Assembly (NCBI GenBank): GCA_037176725.1
Contig: JAZBRS010000026.1
Coordinates: forward strand, 99,679,501 to 99,743,500
DNA: 64,000 bases
Source of the DNA: Posidonia oceanica
Lineage: Eukaryota > Streptophyta > Magnoliopsida > Alismatales > Posidoniaceae
Direction: 5' to 3'
Positions 1-11,002 of this stretch are shown here, in pieces. How positions within the stretch are numbered: position 1 is the first letter of the stretch; the number at the start of each line of letters is the position of its first letter. The translations under genes were made by a program, and so were the position numbers. Below the pieces are notes generated by a model, which saw nothing but the letters and a program-made list of their open reading frames with translations, did no database searches and had not been told where the DNA came from.

Positions 1-120
1 TGCATACCTTTTTCCCTTCAGGCTCTCCTTTTGAGTTCCCCCTTTCTAATCCAGTAGAACCCTCGGTAGGGTCCCCTATGTCCTCTAGGTCTGCCGCCCT
101 AGCCACCTTATCCCCCCCAA

Positions 121-1551
121 GTGGAATCCTTCTCCCAATTGGCCCAGGAGATGCAGGCCCTAGCCCGAGCTTTGCAGAGTCAGCTTTCCTCTGTTGCAAC
201 CCCTTCTCCTGCACTTCCTCTTCCTGCTCCGGCCGTGCCCCCTCGCTTTCCTGCACCCCTTGCATTTCCTACGCCCAGTAAGCAGTGGCAAAAGGCAAAG
301 CGTGCCTGACGCCAACCCTCTGACTTCACTCACTTAGTCCAACCACTCAGTTCCTTGTTCCCTAGGGTCACTCATCTTTTGACATGCCCTGATTCTCGCC
401 CACCTTCGGACCCCCTTCCGGCATGGTTCAGGCCACACCTGTTCTGCATGTTCCATCGTTGTGTCGATCATTCGACGAACAAATGCTTCACTCTGCGGAA
501 TGCAGTGCAGGATCTCATCGACGCTGGAATAATCGGGATCACCATCACTGCACGCTCTCCCCTTCCTACCTCTGCTGAGCCACTTGCCCAGGGGCAGCAG
601 AGGTCTCAATGTCAGTCTCATCAGTACACTCCTCTAGCAGAATCCCTCAGCGCAATATATCCTCTGGTCCAACCCCTGTTGAGGGAGCCAGCTCCGCTTC
701 CTTCTCCTGATCCGGCCTGTGAGTGGTATGACGTAACCACTCATTGTAAGTTTCAACGCACCCTTGGCCATGAAATGGACCGGTGCTTCGCCTTGCGTGA
801 AGCTGTCCAGGATTTAATTGACAGCTTTGTCATTTCTGTCAGCTCGGCTGGATGACTAGAGTGAAGGCGCGACACGCTCCAAGTCAAACTGGCACCCACT
901 GTCCCTCCTCTCGTGCCCTTACTTGATACTCCTCCCATCGAGCCTGTGCACCACGTCACACTAGCTTGACAAGGATTGCAGCCTAAGAAGGGACGGCGTT
1001 GCCGCATCGAGAACGGCTACACTCTGCTAGCTAGGCTGTTGAGTGTCATCTTCCCTTTGGTTGCATCGTTCCTGAGGCTACCAGAAACTCGCCCGCCATC
1101 GAATCCACTGCCACTGTGTTATGATGCGAGCTTGTACTGCAGCTATCATCGAGCCGTAGGACACTCGACCGATGGCTACTATACTCTCCAGGATATCATC
1201 CAGGTCTGGATCGATGATGGGCTCAACCGCATCGGGGTGCAGGAGGCAATCTCTGTCCCCCCAGCACCACCAACTCAGCCTGACCTTTTCAGGTGTGCGA
1301 CCTCTGAGGATGCGGGAACCTCGGGGACCAATCCCTCCCCTATTGTCCTTTCTAACTCCTTTTCCTCCTCGTTGGATCCTCCTGATCACCTTGGCTTGAC
1401 TTCATCTCTGGCTCCTTTGGCTGTCCCATCTCCTCAGTCTCCCATCCCTTTGGTTCAGTCGGAACAGTTTTGCACAAATGAGAGGGCACGTGACCAGAGT
1501 CGCCAGGGCAGTGCCGGCGGCACGGGAGCAGATCCAACACCTCCATCTTGA
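121..1551 (+). pseudogene. gag remnant with three tandem nucleocapsid-like modules (element A)
   Basis: One reading frame runs through the whole stretch, broken only by TGA codons at 307, 853, 862 and 967. It encodes the C-terminal part of gag. A module of about 90 residues (a PLP-W/Y stretch, then a C-x2-H-x4-H-x4-C knuckle, then a VQDLID-like helix) occurs three times, near 360-530, 640-830 and 1010-1230. Elements B and D have it once. Module 1 keeps all four ligand residues (Gly changed to Asp before the second His). Module 2 has Gln for the first His. Module 3 has Tyr for the last Cys. A Ser/Pro-rich tail matching the tail of B and D gag follows. The gag core domain is not in the window. 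Confidence 0.7.
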
Positions 1552-3185
1552 GGCGGCAGGCAAGTAAGTCCCTCTTCCCTTTTCCTTTTCTTGCATGCAT
1601 TGTCTTTTGTTTTGTTTTCGTGTTTCTCGCATTATCAAAATCCATAAAAAATCTAAAATCTACAAAAAACCTAAAAACATGCATTTCCTTTCTTCATTTG
1701 TATCGGGCTGATAAGCCTAACTATTCGATGATAGGTCCGTCAACCTATCATCTTGCACATATCTATCACTTCTCCTGCATGTGTAGATCATTTCATACTT
1801 CTTATAAAAGACAAAACATCAAGAAATCAAAATATGCAAAACTACAAAAACATGTTTTCCTTTCCGTTGGTTTTCCCTTTTATGTGTTCTTAAAAAAAAC
1901 CCTAAAAAATATAAAAACCTTCAAAAGCCAAAAACATGCGCTCTCATTGCTTGCATGCGCATTTTACTTCTTGCCTCTTGGAAAAAGGCCAAAAACACCA
2001 AAGAAATCAAGATATGCAAAACATGTTTTCCCTTTCTACTGGTTTTCACTTTTCATGTTTTCCCAAGCAAAAAACCATAAAAAAAAAATACCAAACACAT
2101 GCAAAATCCAAAAATATGTTTGTTCCTTCCCTTAAAATGCAAAAAACCCACAAAAATTTGCATAATCCAAAAAACGGCTTTGGGCTGCAAGTAGCCTTGA
2201 GAGGATGTCAAGCATCAGCTGTCTCAAGCAGGACTCACCCAGGCAATGGCATCTCTTTGCATGTGGCCACAGCATGAGACTTAGAACAGGACAGAGAATC
2301 TCGTTGAGCGCGAATCTCCAAAAGCGAGACCTATTCAATCAAGAGAGTCCACTAGACATGGAGAGGACCAAAGCAGAGCGGAGCATAGCTAGAGGCTACC
2401 TGTATACATGGCAGAGGCTAAGGGTGTACGCTAAGCAGTAGAACCCTTAACTCCTCATCAGGAACCGCTACCCCAAGAGGGCGAAGAAATGCATATCCAA
2501 AAGAATTGAGATCATGTGAGCAAAAAAAAAAAATAGCACGATATGCATATTGGGCATGAAAAGAAAAATGAAGAAAGAAGTCGAAGAAAGAAGACGCCCA
2601 TGAGAGAAGTGACTCGGACAGGCATCGAAGCCGCCTCAACCTCTAGCTACAAGCAACAATTTCCAGTTGCACAAGAAGTACCATCAGGATGACCTGGCCC
2701 CACCCTCCGAGCACAGCAGCACGCTCCACCCCCTTTATGCAGACAACTCAACTTCTCTGGCAGGCTAGATGCAACTCCAGTCACTCATGAGGGGAAAAGA
2801 AAAATCAAATTCGTGAGTGTCAAAAGCGGTAGTTGGTCCCCGAGGAGTTAAGATAGAGGCTATAAGGCTACGCCCAACGTTTCTGCTACCAACGTGCAGC
2901 CAAAGGCTATACACTGCAAAGCTGAGGCCTCATCCCGAACAAAGAGTGAGAATGAGAGCCACCATCCACAACTCAACATGGCATTGCTCGAGGGTCGAGT
3001 CCCCTGAATCAAGACATGCAGAAGCATCCTCTCATCCAGCAGCTACTTCGAAACCAAAGCCACCAAAAACATATATGCTATAATAATCTATCTTTCCCTT
3101 CTCCCTGTTTTCGAAAACTGGAGTCAAGGACGAGCACCTTCTTGCATGACCTCGCTCAGAGGCTCTGCGCTTTTTAAAAGATATT
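1552..3185 (+). other. Noncoding 3' region of element A, pol absent
   Basis: The segment starts right after the gag remnant, where B and D would have protease. It is A/T-rich with strings of CATGCATTTCC-like and AAAAACC-like words. Two related blocks lie about 185 bp apart (near 1820-1900 and 2000-2060). A short hairpin GATAGG-N8-CCTATC lies near 1731-1751. A purine-rich tract (about 2515-2600) resembles the tracts after pol in B (26030-26120) and D (61180-61290), so the deletion probably removed all of pol and joined gag to the post-pol region. No credible ORF was seen; the 195-codon frame at 1548 is low-complexity. Confidence 0.55.
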
Positions 3186-3344
3186 TGCCACCCGCTGTGT
3201 TGGGTGGTCTATGATGATCAGCACGTTCATCGCCTGCCACGCTGTGGCATAACATCGCGTGCCCAAACTGAGACCATTGCACACCCGCCACAATGGGTCC
3301 TCGCTTTCCTTGCGTTCCTCACTATTGCTTTCACTCCTTACATC

Positions 3345-3540
3345 AGGCTGGTACCCCTAACTACTCGGTTGGCAAGCACGTTAGTCTTGTCTCCACTTCG
3401 CAATTTGGTACCAAGGGCACTTCAGCTGTCCCCTAGTATCCTTTGGGATACCAGGGGCATCTTTTTCTGCCACCCTGTGGTATCGCTTGTCCATCTTTCT
3501 CTGGGCCGATGCCCCTATTCGTCCTGGGTCCATCGCTTCC
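3345..3540 (+). repeat. Stem-loop module, copy 1 (11-bp stem, 6-nt loop)
   Basis: The module starts with GGCTGGTACCCCTAACTA and contains CCCCTAGTATC (3430-3440), a 6-nt loop CTTTGG, and GATACCAGGGG (3447-3457). The two arms pair over 11 positions with one mismatch. Further copies of the module start near 5012, 6003 and 6280, and in element E on the minus strand near 36300-36440. Confidence 0.8.
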
Positions 3541-5006
3541 AGTTGATAGGACTGTAAACTATCGCTTCCGGTTGATAGGACCGTAAACTATCCGATCTTG
3601 GTTGATAAGCCTTCAAACTTATCATACCAATTATCATTTCCGATTGATAGGACCGTAAACTATTCGATCTTGGTTGATAAGCCTTCAAACTTATCATACC
3701 AATTATCGCTTTCGGTTGATAGGACCGTAAACTATCTGATCTTGGTTGATAAGCCTGAAAACTTATCATACCAACTATCGCCCCCAGTTGATAGGACCGT
3801 AAACTATCGCTCCCGGTTGATAGGACCGTAAGCTATGGCTTCCGGTTGATAGGACCGTAAACTATCCGATCTTGGTTGATAAGTCTTCAAACTTATCGTA
3901 CCAATTATCGTTTCCAGTTGATAGGACCGTAAACTATCGCTTTCGGTTGATAGGACCGTAAACTATCCGATCTTGGTTGATAAGCCTGAAAACTTATCGT
4001 ACCAATTATCATTTCCAGTTGATAGGACCGTAAACTATCGCTTCCGGTTGATAGGACCGTAAACTATCCGATCTTGGTTAATAAGCCTTCAAACTTATCA
4101 TACCAATTATCACTTCCGGTTGATAGGACCGTAAACTATCCGATCTTGGTTGATAAGCCTGAAAACTTATCATACCAATCATCGCTTCTAGTTGATAGGA
4201 CCATAAACTATCTGATCTTGGTTGATAAGCCTTCAAACTTATCGTACCAATTATCGTTTCTAGTTGATAGGACCGTAAACTATCGCTTCCGGTTGCTAGG
4301 ACCGTAAACTATCCGATCTTGATTGATAAGCCCGAAAACTTATCATACCAATCATCGGTTCCGATTGATAGGACCGTAAACTATCCGATCTTAGTTGATA
4401 AGCCTTCAAACTTATCGTACCAATTATCGTTTCCGGTTGATAGGACCGTAAACTATTCGATCTTGGTTGATAGGCCTGAAAACTTATCATACCAATCATC
4501 GCTTCCGGTTGATAGGACTATAAACTATCCGATCTTGGTTTATAAGCCTTCAAACTTATCGTACCAATTATCGTTTCCAGTTGATAGGACCGTAAACTAT
4601 CGCTTCCGGTTGATAGGACCGTAAACTATCCGATCTTGGTTGATAAGCCTTCAAACGTATCGCACCAATTATCGTTTCCGGTTGATAGGACCGTAAACTA
4701 TCCGATCTTGGTTGATAAGCCTAAAAACTTATCATACCAATTATCATTTCCGGTTGATAGGACTGTAAACTATCTCTTCCAGTTAATAGGACCGTAAGCT
4801 ATCTAATCTTGGTTGATAGGTCTTCAAACTTATCATACCAATTATCACTTCCGGTTGATAGGACCGTAAACTATCCGATCTTGGTTGATAAGCCTGAAAA
4901 CTTATCATACCAACTATCACCCCCGGTTGATAGGACCGTAAACTAACGCTCCCGGTTGATAGGACCGTAAACTATCACTCCCGGTTGATAGGACCCTAAA
5001 CTATCG
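3541..5006 (+). repeat. Tandem array of two short hairpin units (30 and 42 bp)
   Basis: Two units alternate irregularly. The short unit (30 bp) holds GATAG-gaccgtaaa-CTATC, a 5-bp inverted repeat with a 9-nt loop. The long unit (42 bp) holds TGATAAG-N8-CTTATCA, a 7-bp inverted repeat with loop cctgaaaa or ccttcaaa. By eye there are roughly 27 short and 16 long units. Single-base variants are common but most arms still pair. Frames of about 77-101 codons here exist only because the unit lengths are multiples of three. Confidence 0.9.
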
Positions 5007-5217
5007 CTTTTTTCGGGTTGGTACCCCTAACTACTTGTTTGGCAAACACATTAGTTTTGTCTTCACCTTGCATTTCGATGCCGAGGGTGCTTCGGCTGTC
5101 CCCTGGTATCTCCATCGATACCAGGGGCATCTTTTTTGCTGCCCTGGGGTATTGCCTCCCCTCTCGGGTTGATGACCCCCAATCATCCAGCAACGAGTCA
5201 GCATACTTACCATCTTC
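5007..5217 (+). repeat. Stem-loop module, copy 2
   Basis: It has the same module start as copy 1. CCCCTGGTATC (5100-5110), loop TCCATC and GATACCAGGGG (5117-5127) make a perfect 11-bp stem. Confidence 0.8.
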
Positions 5218-5640
5218 TCCGCATTGCATTACATTCCATTTCATAGCATCTCTCTGCACTACATCGCATTACATTTCATAACATCTCTTTGCACCACATC
5301 CCATCCCATGGCATTTCATCAAGCATTCACATGACTATTAGTTTCGTGGGCATCGGTTTAATCGCCAGGATTACACCGGGGTCCACGGTCGCATTGTTTG
5401 CATCGGGCTGATATCCCTTCTATCCGGCCGGCCGCCATCGCATCATTGCATACATTGCATTGCATTTCATTGCATTGCATCACATCGCATCATTGCATAC
5501 ATTACATCGCATTTCATTACATTACATTGCATACATTACCTTGCACTACATTGCATACATTACATCACATTTCATTGCACTACAACGCATCACATTACAT
5601 TGCACGACATCAGCATCACATGCTAGATAGCTGCATTTAC
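5218..5640 (+). repeat. GCAT-rich simple-sequence tract
   Basis: Degenerate repeats of CATTGCAT, ACATTGCAT and CACATCGCAT fill the stretch. A similar tract precedes the PPT of element E on the minus strand (34230-34400). No coding potential was seen. Confidence 0.75.
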
Positions 5641-5998
5641 ATCACACTTTCCAGGTATCCCCAGTAGAGTCAGCAACATGCATCACATTTACATCACATA
5701 CAACATCTGCATTGCCTTTGCTTGGAGCGGTGCTCAGTGAATTGCGCACCCACCACGATGGGTCCCCCTGTTTTCCTCCTTGTATCCCTCGTACTTTCTT
5801 TGCATTTGCGTCACACTTATCCATTGCATTCTCCACCGGCATTGCACATTGCACGTTGAGCCTTTATCTCCATCTCACCTTATCCGGGCTGGCAATCCTA
5901 ACTGCTCGGGCGACACCCGTTAAAATGCCACATTAGGCTGGCGGCCCTAACTGCTCGGTGATGGGTCCGTTAACCTATCATTCTGCATCCCTTTGTCC
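5641..5998 (+). other. Noncoding link between repeat blocks of element A
   Basis: The stretch carries further GCAT words and short phrases of the form GGGCTGG-N-CCCTAACTGCTCGG (about 5885-5975) related to the stem-loop modules. No gene was seen. Confidence 0.4.
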
Positions 5999-6459
5999 TC
6001 CAGGTTGGTACCCCTAACTACTCGGCTGGCAAACTCGTTAGTTTTGTCTCCACTTTGCATTTCGATGCCAAGGACACTTCGGCTGTCCCAGGGGCATCTT
6101 TATTTGGCTGTCCTCTGGTATCACATTTCCACCTGCATCGGGCTAACATCCCTAACTGTTACGGGAGTGTCTACGGACCCCTGCCACACCTTCGGGTATG
6201 GCATTCCCGTTGCATTCGTGGTTACAAGTCCTCCCACTTGTCACCACCTCTCTTGCCTGACAGACTCGCTGGCTTGTCGCCACCTTCGATGCCAAGGACG
6301 CTTCGGCTGTCCCCTGGTATCATTCCTGATACCAGGGGCATCACTTTTTGCTGTCTTTTGGTATCGCCACCCTCATTTGGGCTGACATCCCCAACTATCG
6401 CGGGAGCGTCTATGGACCTCTGCCGCACCTCATGGTTCGGTATACCCACCCTTCTCCAC
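5999..6459 (+). repeat. Stem-loop modules, copies 3 and 4
   Basis: Copy 3 (from about 6003) has lost the middle of its stem-loop: only CTGTCCCAGGGGCATC remains near 6084-6098. Copy 4 carries a perfect stem, CCCCTGGTATC (6311-6321), loop ATTCCT, GATACCAGGGG (6328-6338). Phrases such as GGGCTGACATCCCCAACTA between the copies repeat near 6140 and 6380. Confidence 0.75.
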
Positions 6460-6625
6460 CATCATCCGGGCTGATGATCCCTAACTATCTGGTGATGAGT
6501 CCGTTAACTTCTCGTGGGCTGATAGCCCCAACTATCTGGTGATGAGTCCGTCAACTCCTCGCGGGCCGATATTCCCCAACTATCCAGCAATAGGTCCGTT
6601 AACCTATCACCCTTTCGTTATAGTG
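6460..6625 (+). repeat. Short tandem modules with small inverted repeats
   Basis: Three copies of about 58 bp are built on GGGCTGAT...CCCAACTATC...GGTGATGAGTCCGT. The last copy contains ATAGGT-ccgtta-ACCTAT (6 bp, 6-nt loop). Related hairpins occur near 1731 and 5955. Confidence 0.65.
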
Positions 6626-7509
6626 TAATAGCATTATGTTGCATGGCATCAGCATCTCATTGCATAACATCATATAGCTTCTTTGTATCTCTTTGTTGAG
6701 TCAGTCCTAGTAATTGCATCTCATCATTACACGGCCATTGCGCGCTTAGGAAATCGAACCCCTGGTTCGCGTATTGCCAAAGGTAGCATCCGCAGCGCCA
6801 GCAAACCTTTTTACAGCATGGCCTGCTTTGGATGACGCCTGCAGTAGTACGCGGTCCAAGATCGTTTCCTTGGTTTCGCGTGCCCAGCGTGCCACTGTAT
6901 ATACACTGCATTTCACTGCATGACATTGCATTCTTGTTGCATTGCTACTCCTCTGCGGTCATCACCCCAACTTCTGCATTCCGTTTTCCCGAACATTGCA
7001 TTTTTCCACCACCGCATGCACATCCACTGCATCTTACTTACAACTCTTGCATCGCCTTCACTTCGAGATTGCTCGATGAATGGCACCTGCGCTAGAGCCG
7101 TACACCACTCAGCGCACCCGGTCGTTCGGCTTTCCCGAAGTAATGCTCGACGACCATGCATTCCATTTTTCTGCCACTACCGCGTGCATGCATCGCCTGC
7201 TTTTCCCCCAGTGGAGTACAGCGCAACGAGCATTAGCACCGCACTGCCATCGCACGTTTTCCCTAGTGGAGTTCACCGCAAACATCAGTGTAGTTTAAGC
7301 ATCACATTTGCATTAGCACTGCACACTAGCCTTGCATTGGCGTCGCATCCTAGTGTCGGCAATAGCATCTGCATTTCGGCGACGTGTCCTGATTTTCGGT
7401 GCATCCATCAAATAAAGGACTCACGTCTATAGCAACATTAGGCTCTCGCCGGTTAGATGGGGTGTCTTGTCAACCCTAAGCAGTGGCCTCGGTTCCCTTG
7501 ACCTCGCTC
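6626..7509 (+). other. GCAT-rich region before the PPT of element A
   Basis: The stretch has scattered GCATTGCAT and CATCGC words and two related phrases, CGATGAATGGCAC near 7073 and CGACGACC near 7149. It ends with a segment (7440-7509) matching the region just before the LTR of element E on the minus strand. No credible ORF was seen. Confidence 0.5.
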
Positions 7510-7518
7510 AGGGAGGGG
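7510..7518 (+). promoter_or_regulatory. Polypurine tract of element A
   Basis: AGGGAGGGG lies four bases before the LTR start at 7523, the expected place for the plus-strand primer. The identical nine bases precede the LTR of element E (34107-34115, minus strand). Confidence 0.75.
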
Positions 7519-8068
7519 CAACTGTTGACACCCCTACTGCATTTTCCCCCCTCTGCATCCATTTTATTTCCTTGCTTCACCCACATCAACCCAACATCAC
7601 TGCAAGCACAGCAACACCACCAACAGCTACCTCACTTCAACACCCATTGGAGCACCAATTCACCTCACCACCTAGTGGACCACAACCAACCACAGAGCAC
7701 TTCACCCATCACCACCTCTGCACCCAATTCACTCCACTTCACAGCCACCCACCATTGCACTTCACCACCTATGCACCTTCACCCACAATGCACACACACA
7801 GCACTCACACATCTTTGGCAATACACCCACCATTGGCTTCACCCCACACCTTGTGCAACCCACGATAGACCACCTATGCACCCACATTTCCCTCCACAAC
7901 CAGTAAACACACCAGCCAATGCACGACAACCTCCTCCTCCTTCAGCTTTTGGCCACCTCACCTCCTACACCCACCTCTATTGCTTGACACCCACGTCTAA
8001 CCACCTCCTCTTGGCTATCGATTTGGGATTTGAGATCCACATCGACGGCACCCAGCACTCGACACCCA

Positions 8069-8075
8069 TATAAAA
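8069..8075 (+). promoter_or_regulatory. Likely TATA box of the element A LTR promoter
   Basis: TATAAAA sits in a C-rich context. About 25-35 bases downstream is a pyrimidine-rich CTCTCTCTCGGCTTCTCC stretch, a usual setting for a plant transcription start. The start itself is inferred. Confidence 0.5.
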
Positions 8076-9505
8076 CAATGGCAATGGCCATCTCTAGGGT
8101 TCTCTCTCTCGGCTTCTCCTCCATTTCCTCTGATTTTTCTCTCGCTTGCATCCCACAACCACAGAGCACTTCACAGCCAGACACACAACACCCAAGCTCA
8201 CCAGCAGACCAAGAGAGAGAGGAGAGAAACCTAAACCCAACCCACAAACACCCACAGAGAGCCCACAACACTCACAGACCTTCCACCCTCAGTCCTCAAC
8301 CACACGAACCCTTCTGCAACTGCGAAGCCACCAGAAGGCCACCTGTGCAAGCCACCTTCGGTGAGAGCCATAGAGAGAGAGAGGAGAGAGAATTATTCTC
8401 CTACAGACACACTTCGGCCACCGACGCGTGGAAGAGAGCAGAGGGACCTCCGTCGCCTCAGAAACCTCCTCCGCACTTCCACGACCTCGCCCAGACTCCT
8501 CCTAGCCGCAACCGTAGCCTCCAGCTCCTCCTCCGCTTGCCATGCCATTAACAGAGGTTATCTGAGCTCGCCAGACGTTCCCGCATGCTCCAACAGGTAA
8601 ACAACTCTTCCCCCTTCCTCGCCTCGCTCCCCTCTAGCTCCCCATGCCTTTATATGCGTGTTTCGTGCTCTATGGCGCCGCCAGCCCCTCGCTGAAATCT
8701 CCTTCTTCCCTAGCGCCGACCGCCGGTGCAACAACACGGAGCAACTTTCCAGACCACCACACAGCCACCGGGCACCGCCCACACCTCCGCTGGACTGTGC
8801 CGGGCCTCCCCCAGCTCCACCCATGCCGCGCCGCCCCTTGGAGTGCCGGCGCAGACCTCTCCCCGGCGAGCAGCGGCCACCTCTACTGTTCCTCTTTCTT
8901 TTTTTAATGGCATTAGTTAGGTTTCGGTTTATTTTTTCTTAACTTAGTTAGTTTTGCATTGCATTGCATTTGTTTCTGTTAGTTTCGTTTTATTACTTTT
9001 AGGTCCAGCCATAATTTGAGTTTCATTTAAATCCTGAATAAAACTTTATTACATTGCGTTTATTTCCTGTCTTTTCTTTTTATTGCATCTTAGTCCCTCT
9101 ATAGTTCAAAGCATTTTAGTATTTTTTAGTTTTAGCCCAGTAATTTATTTTTATTGCATCTTAGTCCTCTTGTAGTTCAAAATACTTTAATATCTCTTAG
9201 TTTTTAGTCCAGCAATTTACTTTATTTACTTTCAAGTCCTGCAGTTAATTAATATCATTTAAATGCAAGTTTTTATCTTATTACATTACTCTTAACTCCT
9301 ACTGTTTATTTTATTTACATATCAGTCCTCTGTTCAGTTGTTAAAATCATTTAATCTCATACTTTACCATACTACATTGCACTTTTTATCCTGTATTATT
9401 TTATTATTAATTACCAGTCCTCTGATTGTTAGACATATCATTTAAATTACATTTTACCTTATTGCATTGCATAAAGAACCAGCATTTTACTTTATTTGCA
9501 TCCAG

Positions 9506-9753
9506 GTCCCTAGGTTTGCATTTGCATTGCATTTAGGTCCCTAGGTTTGCATTTCCATTGCATACAGGTCCCTAGCTTTGCATTCTCATTGCATATAGAC
9601 CCTGAGTTCGCATTTAGTTACATCTAGGTCCCTAGGTTTGCATTTGCATTGCATTTAGGCCCCTAGGTTTGCATTTTCATTGCATATAGGTCCCTAGCTT
9701 TGCATTTTCATTGCATATAGGCCCCTAGGTTTGCATTTAATTGCATCTGGCCC
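9506..9753 (+). repeat. 31-bp tandem repeat, about 8 copies
   Basis: Units begin GGTCCCTAGGTTTGCATTT and continue with a CATTGCATTTA-like tail. Copies differ at a few positions, for example AGGTTT against AGCTTT. Confidence 0.85.
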
Positions 9754-9840
9754 CCTATAGTCTCTCCTAATTACACTTAGGTCCTTTTTCTTACATTTTT
9801 ACATGCATAACTCCTAATTAGCTTTGCCTTTGTACTGTTT

Positions 9841-10080
9841 TGCATGCATTTGAATTGTTTTGCATGCTCGCACCCTATTTTGCTTGCATTTGCATCATTT
9901 TGCATGCCCGTATCCTATTTTGCTTGCATTTGCATTGTTTTACGTGGCCGCACCCTATTTTGCTTGCATTTGCATCGTTTTGCTTGCCCGTATCCTATTT
10001 GGCTTGCATTTGCATCGTTTTGCGTGCCTACATCCTGTTTGGCTTGCATTTGCATTGTTTTACGTGCTTGCTCTTGTTTC
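9841..10080 (+). repeat. 40-bp tandem repeat, about 6 copies
   Basis: The phrase CCTATTTTGCTTGCATTTGC recurs at exactly 40-bp steps (9875, 9915, 9955, 9995, 10035). Each unit includes CGTTTTGCGTGCC-like sequence, related to the 30-bp repeats in the D and solo LTRs. Confidence 0.85.
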
Positions 10081-10679
10081 CCTTCGTCTTTGCACCGTTT
10101 TGCGTGCCGACTTCCGTTTCCCGCACCGTTTTGTGTGTTTGCTGTTGTTTTCCTTGCATGTTGCTCGCATGTGTATGGTTTTGCCGCTGTTTTGTTTTAT
10201 CACCTGCATTTGCATTTAGGACAGTGATGCTTACTGCCTGGAGTTCTCATGAACCAGGTTTCACCCGGTTCAGAACACAGACAGCGTTGCTGAGCACTTA
10301 GATTGCATGTTTAATTCCTTGCATGCATTTCATTATTTAGAGTACACCTTTGAGCATCTAATTAGGCATTCATGGCACTTAGGCATTCAAAGCATGCATT
10401 TCCCTATGTATGCAAGCGATTAGCCTTGAAAGACCGCTCCTCGGGCATGTCGGGGGTGCCTAATACTTTTCCCGTGCGTAACAGGAGTCCTTATCCATCT
10501 CTTGGCTCGCCAGGACCATTGTGTCTGCATCCATTGGCACGAGTCACACATTTAGCATCATATTGCATGCACGTCATTGTTTTTTCTTCGGTTTTCCTTG
10601 TCATCCGACATTAGACTAGGTGGCGACTCCCCTTTGCTTTATCTTTATTCTTTTCCTTGATTTCATCATTTATTGGTGC

Positions 10680-11002
10680 TTTTTCCTCGAGTCGAACTCT
10701 CCTCGGATCCACCATTAACCGTGGCCTCCTTTCACTTCAACTGGGCGCCTGCGAGCTTTGGCAGCGGCCCCCGCGTCGTACACGAAAGACGGTTATGGTA
10801 AAGTGGTGACTCTGTCGGGGAAATCAGACTTGACCTCATTCTTTTTTTCTTTTTATCGTCACTTATCATTCTATTGGTGTTTTCTTCCTCGAGTCGAACT
10901 TTCCTCGGATACACCATTAGCTGTGGCCCTCATTCCCTACGGCTAGGCGTCTGCGAGCTTTGGCAGCGGCCCCCGAGTCGAACGTCGAAAGAGACGGTTA
11001 CA
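10680..11002 (+). repeat. Duplicated LTR end with an internal PBS-like site
   Basis: The segment from CCTCGAGTCGAACT to GACGGTTA occurs twice (about 10685-10795 and 10889-11000). Between the copies lies TGGTGACTCTGTCGGGG (10804-10820), which looks like a true PBS plus about 65 bases of leader. This suggests either a collapsed head-to-tail junction or capture of PBS and leader into the LTR. Confidence 0.65.

Larger units (their letters stand above)
1..11002 (+). mobile_element. Element A: 3' part of a gag-only Tat/Ogre-type LTR retrotransposon
   Basis: The stretch runs from a gag remnant, through about 6 kb of noncoding repeats, to a polypurine tract and a 3' LTR that starts TGTTGACACC. No protease, RT, RNase H or integrase similarity lies between gag and the LTR, so A looks like a non-autonomous derivative that would depend on enzymes from relatives such as B and D. 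Its 5' LTR should lie left of the window. The sequence after 11002 resembles the A-rich interior of the long LTRs, which suggests that A is inserted in the 5' LTR of element B. The predicted 5-bp target duplication is AAATC (11003-11007); its partner is outside the window. Confidence 0.75.
7523..11002 (+). repeat. 3' LTR of element A (about 3.5 kb)
   Basis: It begins TGTTGACACC and ends near GGTTACA at 11002. Parts in order: a C-rich section with a TATA box (8069), a possible splice donor (8597), a T-rich section with 31-bp and 40-bp tandem repeats, two blocks conserved in every LTR here (10220-10300 and 10428-10490), a PBS-like copy (10621), and a duplicated end segment with a second PBS-like site (10804). 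The U3 differs from that of B, D and E, while the 3' half is clearly related. Confidence 0.8.

Noticed and set aside
1548..2135. 195-codon ORF in element A
   Set aside because: Low-complexity Lys/Phe-rich translation of A- and T-rich noncoding sequence with internal repeats.
3541..5006. CRISPR-like array
   Set aside because: There are no unique spacers: two unit types alternate directly. The context is a plant retrotransposon.
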